64,000 bases of DNA from DAOUBP01 sp964474695 (GTDB taxonomy: Bacteria > Chloroflexota > Anaerolineae > CG2-30-64-16): NCBI GenBank assembly GCA_964474695.1, contig CAYYTK010000010.1:62001-126000 (forward strand), given 5' to 3'. Below are positions 9,743 to 18,779 of the stretch, in pieces. Under the pieces are notes generated by a model, which was not told the DNA's origin, searched no databases, and saw only the letters and a list, made by a program, of their open reading frames with translations. The translations under genes were made by a program, and so were the position numbers. Within the stretch, counting starts at the first letter, position 1. The number at the start of each line of letters is the position of its first letter.

Positions 9743-10953
9743 TGCGTTCTCTCCATTTCTGCCATCAGCTTCCAGCACGTCAATTCCATGCGCGGCACGT
9801 GAAACGCGCCTTTGTACGTGTTGCCCTTGAGTGGCACGGAGAGCCGGCCGTCACGGTGCAGGTAGCCGAACCATTCACCGTACTTGGGGTCGGGGAAGCG
9901 CGCGTACGTCCAATCGTGGATCATCTCGTGCCACCGGGCGTACTTTTCGTCCCCCGTCAGCCGGTAGGCCATCAGGGTGGCGATGATCGCCTCGTTCTGC
10001 GGCCACCAGAATTTCATGTCGTGCCAGTACTCCTGCACCGGCAGCCCCTTGACATCCACGAAGTAGGTGATGCCGCCGTACTCTTTGTCCCAGCCGCGTT
10101 CCCACATCCAGTCGAGGATGGTTAAGCCGGTCTTGAGCAGTTCGGGGTCGTTCCCGCGCTCGCGCGCCTCTTGCATGATGAACCACGATGCCTCGATGGC
10201 GTGGCCGGGGTTCAGCGTGCGGCCGTCGAAGTGATCCAGGAACTCGCCGTCCGGCCCGACGGTCTCCAGCACGGTCTCCAGCTCCGGGTGCATGTGGTAG
10301 CGCCGGATATCGCCGATGTAGCGGTCAATCGCGGCATTGCAGAACGCCGGATCGGGCAGGGCCTGCCGCAGGATTTGCGCGGTGACGGTCATGATCATCG
10401 GGATCGCCAGTCCGCGCATGGGGCGCGTCGCGGTGTCCCATTTCGGCTCCAACACGCCCGGTGAGTCGAGGTGATTCTGGACGCGCTGATAGAGCGCCAG
10501 CGCCTCGGCGGTGGCCGCAGCGTCCCCTGCCGCGCGACCGTAAGCCGCCAGCGCCGCGATCATGAACGTCTCGCTGAAGACGTAGCGGCGCTTGCGCAGG
10601 GGACGACCCTCCCGGTCCACCAGGAAGAACATCCGTCCATCCTTATCGAAGCCCTTCTGGCGCAAGAAGTCGATCCCGTGCCGCGACCATTGCAGCCACT
10701 CCGGCCGGGGTTCGACGTCGCTGTAGAGCGTGGCCAGCAGCCAGCTTGCCCGGCCTTGCAGCCAGATCGCCTTGTCGGTGTCCAGTAGCGACCCGTCGCG
10801 GTCGCGCGAGAACATGAAGCCGCCGTGCTCCTCATCCACCGCGCGCGGGAACCAGAACGGCAGCGTGCTGTTCAGCAGGCCGTCCCGATAGGTTGCCAGC
10901 AGCGCGTCGACGCGGCCGGGGGTCATGATGGGGGAAGATTCAGCAGTGGTCAT
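9739..10953 (-). CDS. N-acylglucosamine 2-epimerase (AGE/RnBP family)
   Basis: 404 residues from the ATG at 10953; in-frame ATGs at 10959 and 10926 are alternatives and no strong ribosome site decides. The (alpha/alpha)6-barrel family signatures are GRASWLLATLY, YVFSETFMIAALAAYG, NPGHAIEASWF with the catalytic His, WHDMKFWWPQNEAIIA with the second His and the Glu, and the C-terminal GAFHVPRMELTCW. The enzyme interconverts ManNAc and GlcNAc as free sugars. It follows the Neu5Ac lyase gene and is coupled to the YhcH gene. Related cellobiose or glucose-mannose epimerases are possible, but the operon favours ManNAc. Confidence 0.9.
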   Translation of the reverse strand: MTTAESSPIMTPGRVDALLATYRDGLLNSTLPFWFPRAVDEEHGGFMFSRDRDGSLLDTDKAIWLQGRASWLLATLYSDVEPRPEWLQWSRHGIDFLRQKGFDKDGRMFFLVDREGRPLRKRRYVFSETFMIAALAAYGRAAGDAAATAEALALYQRVQNHLDSPGVLEPKWDTATRPMRGLAIPMIMTVTAQILRQALPDPAFCNAAIDRYIGDIRRYHMHPELETVLETVGPDGEFLDHFDGRTLNPGHAIEASWFIMQEARERGNDPELLKTGLTILDWMWERGWDKEYGGITYFVDVKGLPVQEYWHDMKFWWPQNEAIIATLMAYRLTGDEKYARWHEMIHDWTYARFPDPKYGEWFGYLHRDGRLSVPLKGNTYKGAFHVPRMELTCWKLMAEMERTQ

Positions 10954-10987
10954 TCGCATGCTCGCAAAAGTTGTGACCCGAAACACC

Positions 10988-11048
10988 GGAATCGAGGCTT
11001 CAACCGGTCACGCCCGTTACGAGATGAACCGTCTGAAGGCTCGATTCC
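10988..11048. repeat. Family A palindromic repeat, between the lyase and epimerase genes
   Basis: Starts GGAATCGAGGCTTCAACCGGT and ends CTGAAGGCTCGATTCC, 61 bp with near-complementary ends. It fills most of the spacer between the lyase stop and the epimerase start, so it would form a hairpin inside the operon transcript. Confidence 0.8.
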
Positions 11049-11057
11049 AAATGCGAC

Positions 11058-11948
11058 TTACAGCGCGGCCAATTCCGTGAACCCGAACTCCGCGAACCCG
11101 GCGTGCAGGGCAGCGCGCTGTTCTTCGGGCAGCGGCAGATTTGGCAGCCGGGGCCGGCCGCAGTCGAAGCCCAGCAGCCGCATCCCCTCGCGGAACGAGC
11201 CGACGAAGCCGTGGCTGATCATCAACTCGGTGATGCGGTTGCCGCGACGCTGGAACTCCAGGGCCCGCGCATAGTCGCCGCCCCGCACGCTGGCGTATAT
11301 CTCCCGGTAGACGCCGGGCATGAAGTTGAAGGTCGAGCCGATCAGGCCGGCCGCGCCGTACATCAGCCCCAGCGCCGCTTGCTCGTCCATCCCCGAGAAG
11401 ACGGTCCATCCTTCGGAGCGGAACCGGACGATCTGGCCCATCTCGTACATGTTCGGCCCGGTGTACTTGGTGCCGGCCAGGTTGGGGATGTGCGCCAGGT
11501 CGCGCATCAGCGCCATCGCGTCGCGGGAGAAGCCGTACAGGTAGGGTAGGAACGGCAGGTTCGGCGCCGCAGCCGCGATCCGTTCGAAGAAAGGTGCGAC
11601 GCCTTGCAGGTTGTACACGACCGGCGGCAAGATGCTGCTGATGCCTGCCGCGCCGATAGCCTGCGCGTGCTGCGCCAGCCGCACGGCATCATTGACCACC
11701 GCTGCGCCGACGTGAACGATGATCGGCACGCGGCCGGCAACCTGCGCCATGACGGTCTCGGTGACGAGGATCCGCTCGTCGACCGTCTGGAACGCGCCTT
11801 CGCCGGTGCTGCCGCACACGTAGAAGCCGCTGACCCCCTTGCCGAGTTGAAAGTCGACCAACTCGCGCAGGACGGTCACGTTGATCTCATCGTTCTTCGT
11901 ATAGGGTGTGATGAGCGCCGGCAAAAAGCCATCGAACGTAGGTAGCAT
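11058..11948 (-). CDS. nanA: N-acetylneuraminate lyase (DapA/NanA family)
   Basis: 296 residues, a class I aldolase of the DHDPS/NAL superfamily, starting at the ATG at 11948. It shows the substrate carboxylate motif CGSTGEG, the catalytic Tyr in PFLPYLYGFS and the Schiff-base Lys in LAGTKYTGPN. The GSTGE form rather than GTTGE and the whole gene context support cleavage of Neu5Ac to ManNAc and pyruvate. On sequence alone, other pyruvate-dependent aldolases of the superfamily cannot be excluded. It begins 14 bp after the last ABC permease gene. Confidence 0.88.
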   Translation of the reverse strand: MLPTFDGFLPALITPYTKNDEINVTVLRELVDFQLGKGVSGFYVCGSTGEGAFQTVDERILVTETVMAQVAGRVPIIVHVGAAVVNDAVRLAQHAQAIGAAGISSILPPVVYNLQGVAPFFERIAAAAPNLPFLPYLYGFSRDAMALMRDLAHIPNLAGTKYTGPNMYEMGQIVRFRSEGWTVFSGMDEQAALGLMYGAAGLIGSTFNFMPGVYREIYASVRGGDYARALEFQRRGNRITELMISHGFVGSFREGMRLLGFDCGRPRLPNLPLPEEQRAALHAGFAEFGFTELAAL

Positions 11949-11962
11949 GTGAAACCTCGATA

Positions 11963-12856
11963 TTAGAGTATCGACCGTGGATCGAGCGCGTCGCGCAGGC
12001 CATCGCCGATGAAATTGATGCTCAGGACAGCCAGGGCGATCATCAGGCCGGGCGGCAGCCACATCCAGGGCATGTCCTGCAAGATATTCAGGCTCTGGGC
12101 ATCGCGCAACATGTTGCCCCAACTTGGCGTGGGCGCCTGCACGCCCAGCCCCAGGAAGGAGAGCGATGCTTCCAGCAGGATGGCGTTGGCGACGCCGAAG
12201 GTCACCGCGACCGCAATGGAGCTGATGGTGTTCGGGAAGATGTGCTTGAACACGATCTCCCGGTCGGACACGCCGATGGAGCGCGCCGCGCGCACGAATT
12301 GCTGCTCGCGCAACGTCAAGAATTGCCCGCGCACCAGCCGCGCGATGGAAGGCCAGGTCAGCAGGCCGATCACGAGCATGGCGTTGTAGACGCTGGGACC
12401 CATGGCTGCGGCCACGGTAATGATGATCACCAGCGATGGGAACGTCATGAACATATCGGTCAGGCGCATGAGGAGCATGTCCACCTTGCCGCCTTTATAG
12501 CCAGCGATGCTGCCGATGATGATGCCGATCAACATGGAGATCGAGACGGACACCAGGCCGACCGACAAGGAAATGCGCCCTGCAAAGAACATGCGCGTGA
12601 GGACGTCGCGGCCTGTGCCGTCGGTGCCCAGCCAATGCAGGCTGCTCGGCGGCTTGCGCATGGCGCGCAGGTCCAGCGCGATGGGCGAATACTGCGTGAG
12701 CAGCGGCGCGGCCACCGAGGTCAAGATCAGCAGGGACAGGCAGATCAGCCCGAACATGGCCAGCTTGTGGCGGAAGAAGCGCTTGCGGGCTTTGGTCCAC
12801 AAGCTCTCGGGCTTGCTGGTTGCAAGCATGACGGACTGGGCGGCGCTAGCAGTCAT
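11963..12856 (-). CDS. Dpp/Opp-type ABC transporter permease (DppC-like)
   Basis: 297-residue inner-membrane permease with the N-terminal OppC extension (WTKARKRFFRHKLAMFGLICL), a first membrane helix, the GTDGTGRDVLTRMFFAGRISL motif, further membrane helices, and the EAA loop around RAARSIGVSDREIVFKHIFPN that docks with the ATPases. It ends GDGLRDALDPRS, as usual for DppC. It pairs with the DppB-like gene 9 bp upstream. In this operon it most likely carries sialic acid or sialylated oligosaccharides, as the Dpp-family SatABCD system does in Haemophilus ducreyi. Confidence 0.93.
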   Translation of the reverse strand: MTASAAQSVMLATSKPESLWTKARKRFFRHKLAMFGLICLSLLILTSVAAPLLTQYSPIALDLRAMRKPPSSLHWLGTDGTGRDVLTRMFFAGRISLSVGLVSVSISMLIGIIIGSIAGYKGGKVDMLLMRLTDMFMTFPSLVIIITVAAAMGPSVYNAMLVIGLLTWPSIARLVRGQFLTLREQQFVRAARSIGVSDREIVFKHIFPNTISSIAVAVTFGVANAILLEASLSFLGLGVQAPTPSWGNMLRDAQSLNILQDMPWMWLPPGLMIALAVLSINFIGDGLRDALDPRSIL

Positions 12857-12865
12857 TCCGGCCTC

Positions 12866-13822
12866 CTATTCGTACCGGATCCGGGGATCAACCCACGAAT
12901 ACACGACGTCGGTCAGCAGATTGGCGATGAGCACGACAAAGGCAGACACCAGCACGTAGCCCATAATCACGGGCGAGTCGCGCAGCGAGATCGCGCTGAT
13001 GAACATGAGGCCGATGCCGGGCCATTGGAAGATGGTCTCGATGATGACCGAACCGGCAAAGAGCACCGTCAGGCTGACGCCGATGACCGTGATCACGGGA
13101 ATCAGGGCGTTGCGCAGGATGTGGCGCGCAATGACGACCAATTCGGCCATGCCCTTGGCGCGGGCGGTGCGCACGTAATCTTCGTTGATGACCTCAAGCA
13201 CGGCGGCGCGGGTGTAGCGCATGAAGGTCGATGTGCGCACCAACGCGAGGGCGAGCGCGGGCAAGAAGACGTGGCGCAGATTGTCGCCCCATGAAAAATC
13301 GGTGCCGGCAGTCACCATGCCGGAGGTGGGGAACCATTTCAGCTTCAGGGCGAAGATGAAAATCAGGATCATGCCCAAGAAGAAATCTGGAATGGAGATG
13401 CCGGTGAACCCGAACAACGTCAGGGCGTAATCCAGCGCGGAATATTGCTTGAGCGCGGACACCGTTCCCAGGATGACGCCGAGAAAAATGGAGATCAACA
13501 GCGAGATGCCCATCAGCTCCAGCGTCGCAGGGATGCGCGTGGCAATCATGCTGGCCACCCGATCGCCGGTCTGGAATGAGAAGCCCAGGTTACCCTGCAG
13601 CAGGTTGCCCAGCCAGCGGCCATATTGGATGTGCAGCGGCAGGTCAAGGCCCAGTTGTCCCTGGCGCAACTTGATCAGGTCCGCTTCCATAGGTGTGTCG
13701 GAGGAGATCATCGCCATGACGGCATCGCCGGGCATCATGTTCGCCAGCAGGAACACGATGATCGTAATCGCCAGGATGATGGGCAGGCTGATGAGGATGC
13801 GGCGCAGGATATAGGTCGTCAT
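12866..13822 (-). CDS. Dpp/Opp-type ABC transporter permease (DppB-like)
   Basis: 318 residues from the ATG at 13822. The family N-terminus MTTYILRRILISLPIILAI is followed by about six membrane helices and the EAA loop VRTARAKGMAELVVIARHILRN. The C-terminus YSWVDPRIRYE is characteristic of DppB. It forms the membrane channel with the DppC-like protein. A palindrome-filled 125-bp spacer separates it from the binding-protein gene upstream. Confidence 0.93.
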   Translation of the reverse strand: MTTYILRRILISLPIILAITIIVFLLANMMPGDAVMAMISSDTPMEADLIKLRQGQLGLDLPLHIQYGRWLGNLLQGNLGFSFQTGDRVASMIATRIPATLELMGISLLISIFLGVILGTVSALKQYSALDYALTLFGFTGISIPDFFLGMILIFIFALKLKWFPTSGMVTAGTDFSWGDNLRHVFLPALALALVRTSTFMRYTRAAVLEVINEDYVRTARAKGMAELVVIARHILRNALIPVITVIGVSLTVLFAGSVIIETIFQWPGIGLMFISAISLRDSPVIMGYVLVSAFVVLIANLLTDVVYSWVDPRIRYE

Positions 13823-13850
13823 AGCGATGAACTCCGTATGTGCGGCTGAC

Positions 13851-13879
13851 AAACCAGGTTTCTCTGCGAGACCTGGTTT
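13851..13879. repeat. Family B palindrome, diverged copy
   Basis: AAACCAGGT and ACCTGGTTT arms around an 11-base loop. It is a diverged copy of the AAACCGGGTTT unit and lies 13 bases from the perfect copy at 13893. Confidence 0.7.
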
Positions 13880-13892
13880 GTGTTTGGCTCAC

Positions 13893-13940
13893 CCTGAGCG
13901 AGAAACCGGGTTTCTCCGAGAAACCCGGTTTCTCGCTCAG
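13893..13940. repeat. Family B palindrome with perfect 23-bp arms
   Basis: Arms 13893-13915 and 13918-13940 are perfect complements (CCTGAGCG followed by AGAAACCGGGTTTCT) with only two bases between. It lies between the stop of the binding-protein gene and the DppB start. Such a hairpin could protect the abundant binding-protein message and lower permease expression. Confidence 0.88.
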
Positions 13941-13947
13941 GAGGCTA

Positions 13948-15669
13948 TTACTTGGTGTACCAGGTATGGATCTCGTTATAGATCGGGATGTCGAACATCA
14001 GTAACGGCTGCTCAGCAAAGTGCTCGCCCAGGCCGACGATGCGCTTGTTGAAGCCCATCGGCCGGACCTCGTACCACAGCCAGATCTTCGGCAGTTCCTC
14101 GTTCAGGATCGTGCTGATTTCCTGGTAGTAGGGGGCGCGCTTCTCGCGTGTCGCCTCGCTCAGGCCCAGGCCGAACAGCTCATCCACCCGCTCGTTGCAG
14201 TAGCCCATCGCGCGCTGCGTGCCGCACTTCTGGATGTTGGCTGCGATGGAGGGGTCGAGGCCCTGGCCGTTGGCTCCGTAGCCGATTTGGAAGGTCCCGT
14301 CGACGATCGCCTGGTTGAAGCCTGCGCCGTCCACCAGCCGAGGCTCGACGTTGATGCCGACCGCCGCCAGGTAGGACTGGATGGCGACGACGATATCTTT
14401 GTTGACCTGGTCATTGTAGTAGTAGAGGAAGTCGAGCTTGCGCGTGCTGTCCCAACCGGCCGTCTTGAGCAATTCCATGGCCTTCTCGGGGTTGTACTCG
14501 TACGTATTCAGATCGGCGGGGCGAGCCCATTCGGCCGGGAACATGGTGTTGGAAATCTTGCCGTAGTTCATGCGCACGGTTTCCATCATGGTCTTGCGGT
14601 CGATCGCGTACATCATGGCCTGGCGGACCTCAAGCTTGGCGAAGTCCGGGTCAGTGAAGTTGACAAACAGGAAGGTGGGCAGGCCGCCGTCCATGTTGCC
14701 CAGGACGGTCAGGTGATCCATCGCTTCGAAGCGCTTGACCTGGTCCAGCGGGATGCCGCCGCCCTCGTACGGGGTGGCGTCAAGTTCGCCGGCCTCGAGC
14801 GCGTTCAGGATCGCGGTGGTGTCGGCGTAGATCTGGAAGATGATCTTGTCCAGCTTGGGCTTGCCCAGGAAGTAATCGGGGTTCGCGACGCCTTCGATGT
14901 ATTGGTCATCTACGAACTTGGTCATGACGAACGGGCCGGTGCCGACCATGTTCTTCCAGTAGGCGTGAGTGCGCAGCTGGTCCGCCGGGACGCTGCCCAG
15001 GATATGCTCGGGCAGGATGCTGATCGAAATCTGCTGCAGCTCGACCCACAACGGGGTTGAGGCCTTGAGTTCAACGCGTACGGTCTTGTCATCGATCTTC
15101 TTCACACCGGCCAGTTCGGTCGCGGTGCCGGCTTTGAACTCGTCGTAACCGACGACATCAGCCAGCTTGGCGGCGTAGGTGGAACCGACAGCCGGATTGG
15201 CGAAGATATTGAAGGAGAAGACGACATCGTCGGCAGTGAAGGGTTCGCCATCATGCCACTTGACGCCTTCGCGAAGGTGGAAGACGAAAGCCTTGCTGTC
15301 ATCTTCCACGTCCCAGCTCTCGGCCAGGAGGGGCTGGACGCCGTCGGCAGTCCACTTGGTCTGCGCCAGGCCCTGGAGGAACGCCTCATCGAGGCGGCGG
15401 CCGCAGGTGGTCCAGAGGGTGCCGACCGCGCAGCCGGTGCGCATGGGTGAGCGGAACACACCGGCGGGGCCTGCGGATTCGGCGGGCGCTTCGGCCACGG
15501 GGGCCGCCGTCGGTTCCACGGCGGAGGCCGTGGTCGCTTCTGGGGCCTTCGTCGGTTCGACGGCGGCCGGCGCCTGTGTCGCAGGTGCAGGCGTGGCGGC
15601 CGGAGCGGCGCAGCCAGACAGCACCATCACGAACAGCGCGACGATGGCGAACAACTTGTAGATCTTCAT
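13948..15669 (-). CDS. ABC transporter substrate-binding lipoprotein (SBP family 5, DppA/OppA-like)
   Basis: 573 residues. The ATG at 15669 is preceded by AAGGAGAGAAGC. A lipoprotein signal peptide ends at the lipobox LSGC near residue 21, followed by an Ala/Thr/Pro linker to about residue 70. The SBP_bac_5 fold is recognised from LAESWDVEDDSKAFVFHLREG, VKWHDGEPFTADDVVFSFN, and the C-terminal YNDQVNKDIVVAIQSYLAAVG. It is anchored outside the cytoplasmic membrane and delivers substrate to the DppBC-like permease. Substrate is inferred from the operon to be a sialic acid or sialo-glycan. Confidence 0.92.
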   Translation of the reverse strand: MKIYKLFAIVALFVMVLSGCAAPAATPAPATQAPAAVEPTKAPEATTASAVEPTAAPVAEAPAESAGPAGVFRSPMRTGCAVGTLWTTCGRRLDEAFLQGLAQTKWTADGVQPLLAESWDVEDDSKAFVFHLREGVKWHDGEPFTADDVVFSFNIFANPAVGSTYAAKLADVVGYDEFKAGTATELAGVKKIDDKTVRVELKASTPLWVELQQISISILPEHILGSVPADQLRTHAYWKNMVGTGPFVMTKFVDDQYIEGVANPDYFLGKPKLDKIIFQIYADTTAILNALEAGELDATPYEGGGIPLDQVKRFEAMDHLTVLGNMDGGLPTFLFVNFTDPDFAKLEVRQAMMYAIDRKTMMETVRMNYGKISNTMFPAEWARPADLNTYEYNPEKAMELLKTAGWDSTRKLDFLYYYNDQVNKDIVVAIQSYLAAVGINVEPRLVDGAGFNQAIVDGTFQIGYGANGQGLDPSIAANIQKCGTQRAMGYCNERVDELFGLGLSEATREKRAPYYQEISTILNEELPKIWLWYEVRPMGFNKRIVGLGEHFAEQPLLMFDIPIYNEIHTWYTK

Positions 15670-15741
15670 GCTTCTCTCCTTACCGATATGGTATATATGC
15701 CGGCCGCTTTGCGTGCCGGCGGGTGAATGCTTATGTGCCGC

Positions 15742-15779
15742 AAGCCGCTGGCTTGCGTCCCAACCCAAGCCAGCGGCTT
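15742..15779. repeat. 14-bp inverted repeat between ATPase and binding-protein genes
   Basis: AAGCCGCTGGCTTG (15742-15755) and its exact complement (15766-15779) enclose a 10-base loop. There is no U-run on either side, so an intrinsic terminator is unlikely. It probably acts as an mRNA hairpin or is another dispersed element. Confidence 0.75.
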
Positions 15780-15782
15780 AGG

Positions 15783-16801
15783 TTACGATAGCCTTTCCGC
15801 GTGGTGACACGCCACCTGATGCAATGCGGCGCCGGCGCTTTCCAGCCCACGCAACGCGGGTTCCTCCTGCCGGCAGATCTCAGTGGCGAAGGCGCAGCGC
15901 GGGTGGAAGCGGCAGCCCGCCGGCGGCTTGGCCGGGCTCGGCACGTCCCCCTCCAGGATGATGCGCCGCCGCTCGCGCTCCTGCCGCGGGTTGGCGATGG
16001 GCACGGCCGACATCAGCGCCCGCGTGTAAGGGTGCAGCGGATGGTCAAAGATGCCATCTCGGCTGCCCAACTCCACGATTTTGCCCAGGTACATCACCGC
16101 GACGCGGTCGCTGATGTAGCGCACCATCGAGAGGTCGTGGGAGATGAACAGATACGTCAGCCCGAGCTGTGACTTCAGATCGCTCATCAGGTTGACGACC
16201 TGGGCCTGGATCGACACATCGAGCGCTGAAATCGGCTCATCTGCGACGATGAACGCCGGGGTCGTCGCCAGCGCGCGCGCCAGGCCGATGCGTTGGCGCT
16301 GCCCGCCGGAGAACTCGTGCGGGTAGCGATTGATGAACGCGGGGTTCAGCCCCACCAGGCGCAACAGCTCTTGCACGCGCGCCTCACGCTCGCTCGCGCT
16401 GCCCACGCCATGCACGCCCAACGGCTCACCGATGATGTTGCCGACCGTCATGCGCGGGTTCAGCGAGGAGTAGGGGTCCTGAAACACCATCATCATGTGG
16501 CGGCGCAACAGGCGCATCTCCGTCTCAGAAAGCCGTGTGACCTCTTGATAGCCGAAGAACACCTGCCCCGCGGTTGCCTCCAGCAGCTTCAGCACGGCCA
16601 GACCGGTGGTTGACTTGCCGCAGCCGCTCTCGCCGACGAGGCCCAGCGTCTCGCCCTCGTGGACGTCGAAGCTGACATCATCGACCGCGCGCACCGCGCC
16701 CACCTGGCGCCGCAGCAGCCCGCGGCGGATCGGAAAATGGACTTTGAGGTTCTTGACCCCGATGAGGACCTTGGGGTCAGTCGCGATAGTTGGGCCGGCG
16801 A

Positions 16802-16805
<4 letters not shown>
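15783..16805 (-). CDS. Dpp/Opp-type ABC transporter ATPase (DppF-like)
   Basis: 340 residues. Walker A GESGCGKST, Q-loop at VFQDPYSSLNP, signature EFSGGQRQRIGLARAL, Walker B FIVADEPISALD and the switch His in FISHDLSMV are all present. The C-terminal oligopeptide-transporter domain has the Cys cluster CRFHPRCAFATEIC. Its start overlaps the stop of the DppD-like gene by 4 bp. It energises import together with that ATPase. Confidence 0.95.
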
Positions 16806-17806
<1,001 letters not shown>

Positions 17807-17823
17807 AGCATGGCCCCCTGGGT

Positions 17824-18600
17824 TCAGATTTGTTCCGGCGTTTGAAATCCCACACCATCCGCAACTGAGCTGGCCTGGCTGAGCTGGATTGCCCGCATCA
17901 TGCGTGCTTCCAGGTTGCAGAAGTGGTCGCGCATGCGGTGCGTGGCTTGCGTGATATCACGCGTTCGAATGGCAGTCAATAACTCGCGATGCGCTTTCAC
18001 GGTCGCCAACGGCTGGCGGTCCGTGCCGATGCTCTGGATGGGCAGCGAGTGGTAGATCACCCAGAAGATATCGATCAGCCCGCTCAACGAGTCGTTGTTC
18101 AGGGTCCGATAGAGCAGCCGATGGAAGTTGCGATCATCTTCGGAGCTATCCTCATTGCGAGCGGCTTTCTGCTCCCAGGCATCCAGCAGCGCGGCCATGT
18201 GGTCCAATTCCGCATCGCTGATTTGGCGCACGGCATCCGCCACTGCGGCAACCTCCAACCAGATGCGAATCTGGAGGATCTCCGCAGCCTTAACCGGGTC
18301 GAACACCAGGGCGTAGGAGAGCAGCTCGAAAACCGAGTCGAAATTGAAGGCTCGCACGCGCACGCCGTCGCCGTGACGCACCTCGACGATGCCCAACGAT
18401 TCCAGCGCCTTGATCGCCTCGCGCACCGAGCCGCGGCTGACGCCCAGATCCATTGCGAGTTGGCCTTCTGGCGGCAGCAGATCCCCCGCACCCAGCCGGT
18501 TGTCGGTGATGTACTGCTTGATTCGGTCTTGGATGGCCCGGTTGAGCACTGGGCCGCGTGACAGCTTATCCAAGGGATTCTCCGTTCGTTGGCCGTCCAC
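17824..18600 (-). CDS. GntR/FadR-family transcriptional regulator with FCD domain (NanR-like)
   Basis: 258 residues. The N-terminal winged helix (about 20-85) carries LLPPEGQLAMDLGVSRGSV and REAIKALESLGIVEVRHGDGV, typical of GntR proteins. The C-terminal FCD ligand domain (about 100-240) shows the metal/ligand residues D-x3-H in DDRNFHRLL and the later His in VKAHRELLTAI and RMRDHF. It is the first gene of the sialic acid operon. A perfect inverted repeat sits at the transcription start just upstream, so it most likely represses itself and the whole operon, with a sialic acid or amino sugar as inducer. E. coli NanR belongs to the same family. Confidence 0.9.
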   Translation of the reverse strand: MDGQRTENPLDKLSRGPVLNRAIQDRIKQYITDNRLGAGDLLPPEGQLAMDLGVSRGSVREAIKALESLGIVEVRHGDGVRVRAFNFDSVFELLSYALVFDPVKAAEILQIRIWLEVAAVADAVRQISDAELDHMAALLDAWEQKAARNEDSSEDDRNFHRLLYRTLNNDSLSGLIDIFWVIYHSLPIQSIGTDRQPLATVKAHRELLTAIRTRDITQATHRMRDHFCNLEARMMRAIQLSQASSVADGVGFQTPEQI

Positions 18601-18606
18601 AAAAGA

Positions 18607-18632
18607 TTAGATATTAGATGTCTGATATCTAA
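18607..18632. promoter_or_regulatory. Putative operator of the GntR/NanR-like regulator
   Basis: TTAGATAT and ATATCTAA form a perfect 8-bp inverted repeat separated by 10 bases. It begins five bases downstream of the -10 box of the minus-strand promoter, covering the transcription start. That placement fits repression by the adjacent regulator. Confidence 0.8.
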
Positions 18633-18636
18633 TGAT

Positions 18637-18665
18637 AGGATAGCATAAGTGCTCCGGCTTGTCAA
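18637..18665 (-). promoter_or_regulatory. Sigma-70 promoter of the sialic acid operon
   Basis: On the minus strand TTGACA (18665-18660) and TATCCT (18642-18637) are separated by 17 bases. Transcription would begin within the inverted repeat at 18607-18632. Confidence 0.78.
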
Positions 18666-18701
18666 GTAGCAATGTGTGTGAATGTGGGAACTTCGTCGCG
18701 T

Positions 18702-18730
18702 TTGCCGTGTGTTTGGCAATATGCTATACT
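18702..18730 (+). promoter_or_regulatory. Sigma-70 promoter of the CYTH-CHAD gene
   Basis: TTGCCG (18702-18707), 17 bases, then TATACT (18725-18730) with an extended -10 TG one base before. It lies 50 bp before the chosen start codon and is divergent from the operon promoter. Confidence 0.75.
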
Positions 18731-18779
18731 CACTGCCGGTTGCCTCGGACAGTACCCACCGGCCTGCGTCGGAGATTGC

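Noticed and set aside
14020..15060. Plus-strand open frame of 346 codons opposite the binding-protein gene
   Set aside because: It lies antisense to a certain lipoprotein gene, and its translation is a His/Asp/Val-rich shadow sequence.
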